A stretch of 45,639 bases of DNA from Dorea sp. (lineage in GTDB: Bacteria; Bacillota; Clostridia; Lachnospirales; Lachnospiraceae). The first letter of the stretch is position 1. Every line of letters starts with the position of its first letter. Under the pieces are notes generated by a model. The model was not told where the DNA came from and did no database searches. It saw only the letters and a program-made list of their open reading frames with translations. The DNA lies in contig JALEKG010000008.1 of assembly GCA_022769185.1 (NCBI GenBank), positions 1-45,639 of the forward strand, read 5' to 3'. Below, piece by piece: positions 33,449 to 44,105 of the stretch. The position numbers and the translations under genes were made by a program.

Positions 33449-34834
33449 TTACCCCATTCCTTTTTGTGCTGGCCCGTTCACTAAATAACCTTCCTCTTGA
33501 AATTCCGAGCCATGGCATGGACATTCCCAGGTCCGTTCGTCTGGATTCCATGCAAGCCTGCATCCAAGATGCGGACATCTCAACCGAAGCTCTATTGGGC
33601 TTTCTTTTATTTCTGGCTCTGTCGCCTTTTGAATAGAAATTATTTCCTTGCCTAAATTTTTCGCAGTGATTATGCTGTTTTTTGCAAATTCCTTCACCGC
33701 TTCCACGGAAATACGTCTCTGAGGTGAATAGATTTCTCCTCCTGTTTTTTCTTTTCCAGTTATCAGATCAGACAACAGTCCAGCACTTGCCATAGCTGAT
33801 GTCATCCCCCATTTCCCGAACCCGGTTGCTACAAACCAGTCCTGGGCCTTCTGTTCAAATCTTCCGATATAAGGAATTCCATCCAGCGTCATACAGTCCT
33901 GTGCAGACCACCTTGCCACTTCTTTACATTCCGGCCACCATTCTTTTGCCCTTTCCAAAAGTATTCGATACTTCCCACCTTCTCTATTTTCTCCTGTCCG
34001 GTGCTTTCCTCCTCCAATCAAGAGCAAATCCCCTACATTACGAAATGAACAGCCATCTTCATCTACCCCAAGATAATATCCCTGAAATTGATCTGCATGC
34101 TTCAATGCCAGCACATAACTTCTCGACTGATACATCCGGGCAAAATAGTACCCTGGAATATTTACAAACGGGAAATGACAGGCAAACACCACATGTTTTG
34201 CCGTCACTGTTCCATATCTGGTATACAATCTGGTCTCTCCTTCTCTGATTCTTTCCACCCTGCTTACTCTGGTATTTTCATAAATCTTTAATTCCCCCAC
34301 AATTTCTTTTAAAAACTTCAGAGGTGAGATACGCGCCTGATTCCGAAATTCGGCTACTCCCTTCACCGGAAACGGTAATTCGCAAATGCTTCCATATACA
34401 GCATCAATTCCAAGTGCTTTTGCAGCCTCAGCTTCTTCCTTAAGCCTGAAATCCTCATGTTGGGAATACAAATATGCGGAACATTTGATAAAATCGCATT
34501 CAATCTCCTTCTCCTCAATGATCCTTTCATATTGTCTGATTGCCCATTCATTCCACCAGGCATACTGTCTGGCCATTTCTATACCATATATCCGGATCAG
34601 CTTTTGATAAATAAGATTGTGCTGCGAAGTGATCTTGGCTGTTGTACCAGACGTCTGCCCTGATGCCACACGGTCAGCTTCCAGTACCACCGTCTCAACT
34701 CCTTTTTCTTTTAATAAATATGCGGTTAAAATTCCTGTAATTCCGGCACCAATCACTGCCGTATCCACTTGAATATCGTCCTCAAGAGTTTCAAATTCTT
34801 CAAATTTTGTGATTCTGTTCCATAATGATTCCAT
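33449..34834 (-). CDS. FAD-dependent oxidoreductase with C-terminal Rieske domain
   Basis: The 461-residue protein is a DAO-family flavoenzyme with an N-terminal dinucleotide fold (DTAVIGAGITGILTAYLLKEKGVETVVLEAD) and a FAD-binding C-terminal segment (DWFVATGFGKWGMTSAMASAGLLSDLI). A compact Rieske [2Fe-2S] domain follows with CPHLGC and CPCHGS, the CxH...CxxH ligand set, spaced 16 residues apart. YhfW-type proteins of Firmicutes have this layout; the substrate is not known. The AAGGAAG site is acceptable. The final residues after Rieske are short (EFQEEGYLVNGPAQKGMG), shorter than in many relatives, but the ligands are present. Confidence 0.88.
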   Translation of the reverse strand: MESLWNRITKFEEFETLEDDIQVDTAVIGAGITGILTAYLLKEKGVETVVLEADRVASGQTSGTTAKITSQHNLIYQKLIRIYGIEMARQYAWWNEWAIRQYERIIEEKEIECDFIKCSAYLYSQHEDFRLKEEAEAAKALGIDAVYGSICELPFPVKGVAEFRNQARISPLKFLKEIVGELKIYENTRVSRVERIREGETRLYTRYGTVTAKHVVFACHFPFVNIPGYYFARMYQSRSYVLALKHADQFQGYYLGVDEDGCSFRNVGDLLLIGGGKHRTGENREGGKYRILLERAKEWWPECKEVARWSAQDCMTLDGIPYIGRFEQKAQDWFVATGFGKWGMTSAMASAGLLSDLITGKEKTGGEIYSPQRRISVEAVKEFAKNSIITAKNLGKEIISIQKATEPEIKESPIELRLRCPHLGCRLAWNPDERTWECPCHGSEFQEEGYLVNGPAQKGMG

Positions 34835-34944
34835 ATAGTCTTCCTTTGCTTTAAGAATATCATCAATAATCTTACTGATTAATCAACTGCGGCACTGGGA
34901 ACAATCCCCCACATAATACAGGATGTGCAATTTTACAATAATTT

Positions 34945-34987
34945 AGTCAAAAAAAGGAGAACCTTTCGATTCTCCACTTTTTTGACT
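34945..34987. terminator. Bidirectional hairpin between the 35091 gene and the FAD/Rieske gene
   Basis: GGAGAA pairs with TTCTCC around an 8-base loop, extended by AGTCAAAAAA and TTTTTTGACT, so T-tracts exist on both strands. It lies 104 bases downstream of the 35091 stop on the minus strand. The rest of 34835-35090 shows no gene. Confidence 0.7.
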
Positions 34988-35090
34988 ATTTATTTTACAA
35001 TACTACAGACTCATCGAATCCCCTCCGAACAAATCATACTTTTTCACAAGGGTATCTGCATTATTCGGAAATTATTATTCTCATCTCAGG

Positions 35091-35612
35091 TTAATCCTGG
35101 GCATTAATCATTTTTTCAAATTCTTTCTTAATAAAATCACATGTCGGCTTCGTCCACTGAGAACCTTCCAGTCCATTTTCAGCTTTAATAATCTGCAATG
35201 CAAAAAGTAAAGCATCCAGTATGTCCTTATTTTCCAGATTCTGCAGATTTGAAATCACATATTCTTTCGCCTGTCTTGGCTGAATCCCTGCTTTCTTGCT
35301 GAGAACTCTGCAAAATGACTCAAAGCTCACCTGCTTCTTTCCATATTCCCAGAACCGCTCTTCATATTTTTTATACTTTTCAATATATTCCTGGATAATA
35401 TCTTTTGCCTCACTGTCCATGGTATAGCCAAACCGGACCGCAATATCTTCCAGTTCTTTCCAGAAAGACACATCAACCGCAGAATAATCAATACTGATTC
35501 TAAAACATCCACCGGTTTTATGTATTTCCTTTTGGAAATCATCCTCCCAAGTCGGACATACAAGCATTTTTACTCCATTTACAATTCCGCCTTGTATCAC
35601 TTTTTCTTTCAT
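35091..35612 (-). CDS. Hypothetical protein, about 173 residues
   Basis: I start at MKEKVIQGGIVNGVKML (35612), eight bases after GGAGG; a frame to 35639 is also open. The sequence is soluble and mostly helical (WKELEDIAVRFGYTMDSEAKDIIQEYIEKYKKYEERFWEYG), with an N-terminal strand-rich part. The sequence KPTCDFIKKEFEKMINAQD ends it. I do not recognise the family and see no catalytic motif, signal peptide or membrane segment. Confidence 0.7.
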   Translation of the reverse strand: MKEKVIQGGIVNGVKMLVCPTWEDDFQKEIHKTGGCFRISIDYSAVDVSFWKELEDIAVRFGYTMDSEAKDIIQEYIEKYKKYEERFWEYGKKQVSFESFCRVLSKKAGIQPRQAKEYVISNLQNLENKDILDALLFALQIIKAENGLEGSQWTKPTCDFIKKEFEKMINAQD

Positions 35613-35751
35613 CTGTACTGCCTCCATTAGTCCGAACAATTCACTATCATTCAGGACTCAGTTCTGTAGTTTCTCAAAGTTGAATGTCATATGTGATTTA
35701 ATTATACCATTAACCAAACAATATTGCAAAAATTACTTCTATATTTCTTTT

Positions 35752-35838
35752 CTATTCCTGATTTTTCTTAATCTGTACCAGACACATTACTAACGCCCCT
35801 ACTATAACACCTCCGATAAAACACACAACATATCCCAA
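35752..35838 (-). CDS. 28-residue membrane peptide, DUF3789-like
   Basis: A TTG start lies nine bases after GGAGG within GGAGGTGATAAAAA, a nearly perfect anti-16S match. The peptide reads MGYVVCFIGGVIVGALVMCL followed by VQIKKNQE: one glycine-rich transmembrane helix and a short polar tail. This resembles the tiny DUF3789 proteins of Firmicutes. It would be missed by length cut-offs. Function unknown. The gene stands alone in the 35640-35916 gap; no clear promoter was identified. Confidence 0.6.
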   Translation of the reverse strand: MGYVVCFIGGVIVGALVMCLVQIKKNQE

Positions 35839-35916
35839 TTTTTATCACCTCCAATATTCATTTTATACAGCAATAGATTCTTTCATACCAAAAACTTTTT
35901 GACAACTTAACATATA

Positions 35917-36336
35917 ATGAAAATACCTTTTCACAAATCTCAATTCGACTCATATCATAAAAGAAAAAGGAAAATTAAAATTTATAATCAAAATTGTCAC
36001 AAAGACCAGAAGCATGTCCATGAATTAACCGGAAGTACAAAAATTTTTAACGAATGCAACGATTGCCACAATCATAGATTCTGCACAGTGACCGGTGAAG
36101 CCATCTATCATAAAGAGAAAGACAAATATGATCACTATCATGAAGTAAAATTCCATACAGATTTTTCGGATGAACATTTCCACGAATTCTGCGGAAAAAC
36201 TACCGGAGCTATTGATGTAGGAAACGGAAAGCATGTTCACTTTATCAAAGATTTTACAGAAGAGGAAGACAATCACAAACATGAATTCCAGGCTGCAACC
36301 TTAATTGACAGTCCGATTGATTATAAATGTAAATAG
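35917..36336 (+). CDS. YmaF-family protein
   Basis: The 139-residue protein is His-rich and matches the YmaF family over most of its length: KHVHELTGSTKIFNECNDCHNHRFCTVTGEAI, HYHEVKFHTDFSDEHFHEFCG and KHVHFIKDFTEEEDNHKHEFQAATLIDSPI. The repeated HxH pairs suggest metal binding; no function is established. The ATG lies inside a TATAAT-like sequence and has no ribosome site, and the first 30 residues are basic and unlike the family core. The true start may differ, or translation may be leaderless. Confidence 0.82.
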   Translation: MKIPFHKSQFDSYHKRKRKIKIYNQNCHKDQKHVHELTGSTKIFNECNDCHNHRFCTVTGEAIYHKEKDKYDHYHEVKFHTDFSDEHFHEFCGKTTGAIDVGNGKHVHFIKDFTEEEDNHKHEFQAATLIDSPIDYKCK

Positions 36337-36343
36337 TTAAAAA

Positions 36344-36381
36344 GACCCCCACTTTTCTTTTGAAGAGTGGGGAAGTTTTTG
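36344..36381 (+). terminator. Terminator of the YmaF gene
   Basis: CCCCACT pairs with AGTGGGG around a T-rich loop, followed by AAGTTTTTG. It may also stop the convergent lacZ transcript. Confidence 0.8.
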
Positions 36382-36397
36382 ATTATCCAACCTTTTC

Positions 36398-39565
<3,168 letters not shown>

Positions 39566-39588
39566 CTACTTCAACCCATGTCATTCAT

Positions 39589-39617
39589 AAAATACAGTTT
39601 CGATACTTCTTCACCAA
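39589..39617 (-). promoter_or_regulatory. Possible lacZ promoter
   Basis: On the minus strand TTGGTG (39612-39617) and TATTTT (39589-39594) are 17 bases apart, about 50 bases before the lacZ start. Both boxes are weak matches, so the call is tentative. Confidence 0.35.
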
Positions 39618-39656
39618 TCCACAAATTTATTATTTATTATTTTTTCAAAAATAGGA

Positions 39657-39686
39657 TTGACAAATAATACTTTTATATGGTATAAA
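39657..39686 (+). promoter_or_regulatory. Promoter of tRNA-Trp
   Basis: TTGACA (39657-39662) and TATAAA (39681-39686) are 18 bases apart, a near-consensus promoter 24 bases before the mature tRNA. Confidence 0.8.
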
Positions 39687-39709
39687 TATCTAGTGCGACA
39701 GGAACACCT

Positions 39710-39780
39710 AGGGGATTGGTCAAGTGGTATGATAGGGGTCTCCAAAACCTTTGGCGGGAGTTCGATTCTCTCATCCCCTG
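39710..39780 (+). tRNA. tRNA-Trp (CCA anticodon)
   Basis: A full cloverleaf folds over 71 bases: acceptor AGGGGAT/ATCCCCT, D-stem GTCA/TGAT with an AGTGGTA loop, anticodon stem GGGGT/ACCTT with loop CTCCAAA (anticodon CCA), a 4-base variable loop ending in C that matches G15, and T-stem GGGAG/CTCTC with TTCGATT. The discriminator is G, the main Trp identity base. The CCA end is not encoded (GTTT follows). The anticodon stem has two G-U pairs at its outer end and the D-arm is unlike common Trp tRNAs. It stands alone with its own promoter and terminator. Confidence 0.9.
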
Positions 39781-39800
39781 TTTCATTTTTCATGAACATT

Positions 39801-39832
39801 AAAAAGTCTTGATTTTTCAAGACTTTTTTTGT
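39801..39832 (+). terminator. Terminator of tRNA-Trp
   Basis: AAAAAGTCTTGA pairs with TCAAGACTTTTT, followed by further T residues, 20 bases after the tRNA. Confidence 0.88.
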
Positions 39833-39845
39833 ATGCTTTTTATAA

Positions 39846-39878
39846 TGTCCTCATGCATACAGACGGTGCATGAGGACA
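39846..39878. terminator. Strong hairpin between the tRNA and the PanT-like gene
   Basis: A perfect 12-base stem (TGTCCTCATGCA with TGCATGAGGACA) has a 9-base loop. It stands 29 bases past the stop of the PanT-like gene; T-rich sequence follows on the plus strand (ATCTCTTTT), and TTATAAAAA on the minus, so it probably serves as a shared terminator. Confidence 0.65.
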
Positions 39879-39907
39879 ATCTCTTTTAATATATTCTTAT
39901 ATTAGTC

Positions 39908-40546
39908 TTAAACAGTACCGATATTCATTCTTCGAAATACCACGATCAAAGCTTTTCCAATTGCAAGTACCAGGATTGCCGCTGCAATTGCCTCTGGAAT
40001 TCCTGAGGCTGTTACCGTACCCATAACCAGGCCCCATACTGCTGTGATGGCAACTTCTTTGGCTTCTGCATATTGCTGTGCAAAAAGCAGATAAATACTT
40101 CCCATTACTGTAATCGTATTTACCATTGATCCAGCAAATCCTACAACTGGAAGTGCAATAACCTGTTTCACTTTCAATTTATCGAATAAGATCCACAGCC
40201 ATCCGGCAGCAACACCGATCAAAATCCTGCACCCTACCGAAACCCAGATTGCTTTGATGGCTCCCGGAATCCCTGTTGTACTCATAAACGGCGAAAATGC
40301 AAAAGATAAAAGAGTCGGTGCCATTGTGTTACTGATCAAGGAACAAACTCCAAATACTGCTCCCAGAATTGCTCCTGCTCCCGGTCCCAACAGAATTGCT
40401 CCAATAATCACCGGAATATGTACAGTTGTCGCCTTAATTACCGGAAGCTGTATCATCCCAAGAGGCGTATTTGCCAATACAATAACTACAGCTGCCATAA
40501 GTGCAACACTAACCATCCAACGAGTGTCATGTTTCTTTGTTTTCAT
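39908..40546 (-). CDS. ECF transporter S component, PanT-like (probable pantothenate uptake)
   Basis: The 212-residue protein has about six helices and the S-component features of the PanT (COG4684-like) group: TSVALMAAVVIVLANTPLG-type N-terminus (VSVALMAAVVIVLANTPLGMIQLPVIKATTVHIPVIIGAILLGPGAGAILGAVFG) with the AxxxA-like motif for binding EcfT, and a closing GVPEAI-like ending (GIPEAIAAAILVLAIGKAL). S components bind the vitamin and need the EcfAA'T module, not present here. The gene is divergent from coaBC, the next CoA step, which favours pantothenate as the substrate. Other vitamins cannot be excluded by sequence alone. Confidence 0.82.
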   Translation of the reverse strand: MKTKKHDTRWMVSVALMAAVVIVLANTPLGMIQLPVIKATTVHIPVIIGAILLGPGAGAILGAVFGVCSLISNTMAPTLLSFAFSPFMSTTGIPGAIKAIWVSVGCRILIGVAAGWLWILFDKLKVKQVIALPVVGFAGSMVNTITVMGSIYLLFAQQYAEAKEVAITAVWGLVMGTVTASGIPEAIAAAILVLAIGKALIVVFRRMNIGTV

Positions 40547-40603
40547 AGTCTTTCCTCCCTGTTATCATTCCTGCCCTGCAGGATACAATACAATTACTGA
40601 GAC

Positions 40604-40632
40604 ATTATATCATCCGATTCTTCTGCCAACAA
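40604..40632 (-). promoter_or_regulatory. Promoter of the PanT-like gene
   Basis: On the minus strand TTGTTG (40627-40632) and TATAAT (40604-40609) are 17 bases apart. The transcript start would lie near 40597, giving a leader of about 50 bases that includes a short CCTGC/GCAGG dyad. Confidence 0.7.
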
Positions 40633-40702
40633 GTATAAAAATACAGACAAAGTACAATATTTACATTTTTTATAATATTTGGAAATACAGACACTGTAAT
40701 TC

Positions 40703-40731
40703 TTGCAAGATGCTTCAAAAAAAGCTATAGT
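40703..40731 (+). promoter_or_regulatory. coaBC promoter
   Basis: TTGCAA (40703-40708) and TATAGT (40726-40731) are 17 bases apart, about 45 bases before the coaBC start. It does not overlap the divergent promoter. I see no pan-type hairpin here. Confidence 0.7.
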
Positions 40732-40777
40732 GTTAATAAATATTGTGAATGAATCTATGAAATGAGGATGAATATCT

Positions 40778-41998
40778 ATGTTAAAAGGGAAAACAGTTCT
40801 TCTTGGAGTTACCGGAGGAATCGCATCTTATAAAAGTGCTTCATTGGCCAGCCTTCTTGTAAAGTCCGGTGCTGATGTACATGTCTTGATGACTGAAAAT
40901 GCAAAAAACTTTATTAACCCAATTACTTTCGAAACGCTAACTGGGCATAAATGTATCACAGACACTTTCGACCGTAATTTCGAATTTAATGTAGAACATG
41001 TTACTTTAGCCAAAAAGGCAGATCTGGTCATGATTGCCCCTGCAACTGCAAACGTAATTGCAAAGCTGGCACATGGTCTTGCAGACGATATGCTGACCAC
41101 AACCGTACTGGCCTGCAGGTGTACTAAAATCATCGCACCAGCCATGAATACTGCAATGTATGAAAATCCGATCACACAGGATAATATGAAAATCCTGCGC
41201 AGCTATGGTATGGAGGTCATCACTCCTGCCTGTGGCCACCTTGCCTGTGGTGATACAGGCGCCGGCAAAATGCCGGAACCAGATACCTTAATTCAATACA
41301 TTTACCGTCACCTGGCACATGACAAAGATATGAATGGATTGAAGGTTCTTGTCACGGCCGGTCCAACCCAGGAAACCATTGATCCAGTCAGATATATTAC
41401 GAATCATTCTTCCGGAAAAATGGGATACAACATTGCGAAAGCATGTATGTTAAGGGGTGCTGATGTCACTCTGGTAACTGGAAAAACTGCTCTTACTCCA
41501 CCAATGTTTGTCAATGTTGTGCCTGTTATATCTGCAAAAGATATGTATGAAGCGGTAACTGTCAGAAGTGATGATATGGACATCATCATTAAGGCAGCTG
41601 CTGTTGCAGATTACCGGCCCAGTAATGTATCCGATGAAAAGGTAAAAAAAACAGATGGGGAATTATCTATCCCATTGGAGCGTACCGATGATATTTTAAA
41701 ATATCTGGGTGAACATAAACGTCCTGGTCAGTTTCTGTGTGGCTTTTCTATGGAAACCCAGAATATGCTGGAAAACTCCAGAAAAAAGCTAATTAAAAAG
41801 AATCTGGATATGATTGTTGCAAATAACCTTAAAGTACAGGGAGCCGGATTCGAAACAGACACAAATATCGTAACTATGATCACACCAGATTCTATAGATG
41901 AATTAGAACTGATGAGTAAAGAAGATGTTGCATTTCACTTATTAGACAAAATACTAGAATTAAAGCAAGATAAAGGAGTAACAGACCATGAACAGTAA
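40778..41998 (+). CDS. coaBC: Bifunctional phosphopantothenoylcysteine decarboxylase / phosphopantothenate-cysteine ligase
   Basis: The 406-residue protein carries out two successive steps of coenzyme A synthesis. The N-terminal CoaC part (about 1-180) is a flavoprotein with GVTGGIASYK, the His in FNVEHVTLAKKADLVMIAPATAN, the PAMNTAMYENP substrate motif, and the catalytic Cys in ACGHLACGDTGAGKM. The C-terminal CoaB part has VLVTAGPTQETIDPVRYITNHSSGKMG and AAAVADYRP, with KKNLDMIVANN. It is followed by an overlapping small gene. Its product uses 4'-phosphopantothenate made from pantothenate that panD/panC or the PanT-like importer supply. Confidence 0.97.
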   Translation: MLKGKTVLLGVTGGIASYKSASLASLLVKSGADVHVLMTENAKNFINPITFETLTGHKCITDTFDRNFEFNVEHVTLAKKADLVMIAPATANVIAKLAHGLADDMLTTTVLACRCTKIIAPAMNTAMYENPITQDNMKILRSYGMEVITPACGHLACGDTGAGKMPEPDTLIQYIYRHLAHDKDMNGLKVLVTAGPTQETIDPVRYITNHSSGKMGYNIAKACMLRGADVTLVTGKTALTPPMFVNVVPVISAKDMYEAVTVRSDDMDIIIKAAAVADYRPSNVSDEKVKKTDGELSIPLERTDDILKYLGEHKRPGQFLCGFSMETQNMLENSRKKLIKKNLDMIVANNLKVQGAGFETDTNIVTMITPDSIDELELMSKEDVAFHLLDKILELKQDKGVTDHEQ

Positions 41999-42191
41999 TC
42001 TATCAATGGAACAGATCCGAATTGATGTAAAAAATGTAACTGATTTAAATAATACAGGAAGGGATATCACTCAGATATCCGAAACGCTTGGTCTTTCCCG
42101 TGATTACATCCAGACAATCCTTACCTGTGCCCAAGGATTTACAGAAGATGATAATATGGCTGTAGCTGTTCTTGTAGAAGCAAGTTTATAA
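41988..42191 (+). CDS. Small helix-turn-helix-like protein overlapping coaBC
   Basis: The 67-residue protein overlaps coaBC by 11 bases and has a good AAGGAG site inside it, so it is translationally coupled. The middle, DITQISETLGLSRDYIQTIL, resembles a helix-turn-helix in which the second helix would contact DNA. No known family is recognised. A terminator for the unit follows. Conservation next to coaBC in related genomes would decide whether it is a real CoA-linked partner. Confidence 0.65.
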   Translation: MNSNLSMEQIRIDVKNVTDLNNTGRDITQISETLGLSRDYIQTILTCAQGFTEDDNMAVAVLVEASL

Positions 42192-42241
42192 TTTATCCAG
42201 ATGACCTGTCACCATCCATTCACCAAACTATTATAATACTC

Positions 42242-42288
42242 AAAAGCACTGTACAATACTTCAGATAAATATTGCACAGTGCTTTTCT
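42242..42288. terminator. Bidirectional terminator between the coaBC unit and thiC
   Basis: AAAAGCACTGT pairs perfectly with ACAGTGCTTTT (42242-42252 and 42276-42286), with an inner CAATA/TATTG pairing. A and T tracts on both ends suit convergent termination. Confidence 0.88.
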
Positions 42289-42306
42289 TAAAGCTAAATA
42301 TTCTTC

Positions 42307-43611
42307 TTACAATATATCAATATGCTCTCCGGCAAGTGCCTTATTCATACTGCGGACAGCACAGAACTTTCCACACATTGAACAGGTATCATCATATTCT
42401 GGTTTTCGCTCATTCCAGATTCTTTTTGCAGTTTCCGGATCCATTGCGCAGGCCCATTGTGCTTCCCAGTCAAGTGAACGTCTGGCATCTGCCATCTGAT
42501 CATCTATCTCCCTTGCTCCTCTGACACCTTTTGCAATATCAGCTGCATGAGCTGCAATCTTAGACGCAATAATCCCCTGTTTTACATCCTCTACGTTCGG
42601 AAGTGCCAGATGCTCTGCAGGAGTCACATAACAAAGAAATGCTGCCCCTGAAGCTGCCGCAATGGCTCCTCCGATTGCAGATGTAATATGATCAAATCCA
42701 GGAGCAATATCTGTTACCAAAGGACCAAGTACATAGAAAGGTGCTCCCTGGCAGATCGTCTGCTGGATCTTCATATTGGCAGCAATCTGATCCATTGGCA
42801 TATGTCCAGGTCCTTCCACCATAACCTGAACATCCTTTTCCCAAGCTCTTTTCGTAAGTTCTCCTAAACGTACCAATTCCTCAATCTGGCAAACATCTGA
42901 AGCATCTGCTAGACATCCTGGACGACAGGCATCTCCAAGTGAAATTGTCACATCATATTCCCGGCAGATATCCAGAATCTCATCATAATATTCATAAAAT
43001 GGATTTTCTTCTCCTGTCATACACATCCATGCAAATACCAAAGATCCTCCACGGGAAACTATATTCATTTTTCTCTTATGATTCCGAATCTGGTCAATTG
43101 TTTTTCTTGTAATTCCACAATGTAATGTAACAAAATCAACTCCATCTTCTGCATGAAGACGTACCACGTCAATAAAATCCTTGGCTGTCAACGTATCCAG
43201 AGCTCTCTGATAATGAATCACAGAATCATATACAGGAACTGTCCCGATCATAGCCGGACACTCACTAGTTAATTTTCTACGGAAAGGAATAGTATTTCCG
43301 TGGGAAGACAAATCCATGATTGCATGTGCACCCATGTTAACCGCCTGCATGACCTTCTCCATTTCCACATGATAATCCTTACAGTCTCTGGATACACCAA
43401 GATTTACATTGATCTTCGTTTTCAGCATAGAGCCTACACCTTCCGGATCCAGGCACTTATGATTCTTATTTGAACAGATTGCAACTTTTCCGGAGGCAAC
43501 CAGCGGCATTAACTCCTCCACTGTCATCCTCTCTTTCTTTGCAACAATTTCCAATTCTTTCGTCACAATTCCTTTTCTTGCTGCTTCCATCTGCGTTGTG
43601 TACTCTCTCAT
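42307..43611 (-). CDS. thiC: Phosphomethylpyrimidine synthase
   Basis: The radical-SAM enzyme converts aminoimidazole ribotide to the pyrimidine precursor of thiamine (HMP-P). The start at MREYTTQ is preferred because AGGAGG stands eight bases ahead; an ATG six bases earlier is too close to it. The product of about 434 residues has the ThiC core ([42 protein letters not shown]) and the C-terminal Cx2Cx4C cluster motif CSMCGKFC. It is shorter than Gram-negative ThiC, as usual in Clostridia. It is controlled by a TPP riboswitch with a terminator. No other thi genes follow. Confidence 0.97.
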   Translation of the reverse strand: MREYTTQMEAARKGIVTKELEIVAKKERMTVEELMPLVASGKVAICSNKNHKCLDPEGVGSMLKTKINVNLGVSRDCKDYHVEMEKVMQAVNMGAHAIMDLSSHGNTIPFRRKLTSECPAMIGTVPVYDSVIHYQRALDTLTAKDFIDVVRLHAEDGVDFVTLHCGITRKTIDQIRNHKRKMNIVSRGGSLVFAWMCMTGEENPFYEYYDEILDICREYDVTISLGDACRPGCLADASDVCQIEELVRLGELTKRAWEKDVQVMVEGPGHMPMDQIAANMKIQQTICQGAPFYVLGPLVTDIAPGFDHITSAIGGAIAAASGAAFLCYVTPAEHLALPNVEDVKQGIIASKIAAHAADIAKGVRGAREIDDQMADARRSLDWEAQWACAMDPETAKRIWNERKPEYDDTCSMCGKFCAVRSMNKALAGEHIDIL

Positions 43612-43726
43612 TTTCATATCCTCCTATTGTCCTTTAATATTTTCTTCTACAAATGAGATTTCCCGTTGGAACACGCTTTTTCCGGAGGGTCCAAACTCAA
43701 AAGTTTAGATACATTTTCCCAAAAGA

Positions 43727-43763
43727 GTAAAAAACTGTTGCAACGCAATAGCATTACAACAGT
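43727..43763 (-). terminator. Terminator in the thiC leader (TPP riboswitch expression platform)
   Basis: On the minus strand ACTGTTG pairs with CAACAGT across a 16-base loop that also holds pairing bases, followed by six T residues. It lies just after the TPP riboswitch and 115 bases before the thiC start, so ligand-bound RNA should terminate here. Confidence 0.85.
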
Positions 43764-43783
43764 CTAAAAACTCAAAAACTGTA

Positions 43784-43872
43784 TATCCCTACGTTGGCAT
43801 TATCCAAATCAGGTTATGGGTCAAAGCAATACAGCTTACTCTCAGCCTACTTTCCGTAAGCACCCCTGTTTT
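43784..43872 (-). promoter_or_regulatory. TPP riboswitch
   Basis: On the minus strand the leader contains the conserved TPP (THI) core: ACAGGGGTGC, GGCTGAGA, GACCC, AACCTGATTTGGATAATGCC and AACGTAGGGA, in the right order and spacing. Thiamine pyrophosphate binding would favour the following terminator and shut off thiC. Confidence 0.96.
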
Positions 43873-43879
43873 CTAAATA

Positions 43880-43908
43880 ATTATATAATATAACTATTAT
43901 ATTTACAA
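43880..43908 (-). promoter_or_regulatory. thiC promoter
   Basis: On the minus strand TTGTAA (43903-43908) and TATAAT (43880-43885) are 17 bases apart, and the start point falls at the edge of the riboswitch. From 43909 to 44039 I see nothing else. Confidence 0.75.
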
Positions 43909-44039
43909 CCACCTTTCTTTTTCTTTCAATATCCAATCTTAATCACTTCGTTTATGCATAATTTTAAAAGAAACATTTCATTTTTTCAACAAAGAATCCA
44001 GTATTTCCGATTTAAATTCAATTATTTTGCAAGAAACCA

Positions 44040-44067
44040 TTGACGAAATGTCAAAATATGATAAAAT
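44040..44067 (+). promoter_or_regulatory. Promoter of the aminotransferase gene
   Basis: TTGACG (44040-44045) and TAAAAT (44062-44067) are 16 bases apart, 38 bases before the GTG start. Confidence 0.65.
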
Positions 44068-44105
44068 TATAAAATTGAGTGGAATATATAATGGAGGATG
44101 ATAAA

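Noticed and set aside
40254-40730. A 158-codon plus-strand frame opposite the PanT-like gene
   Set aside because: It is antisense to the S component and runs through both divergent promoters.
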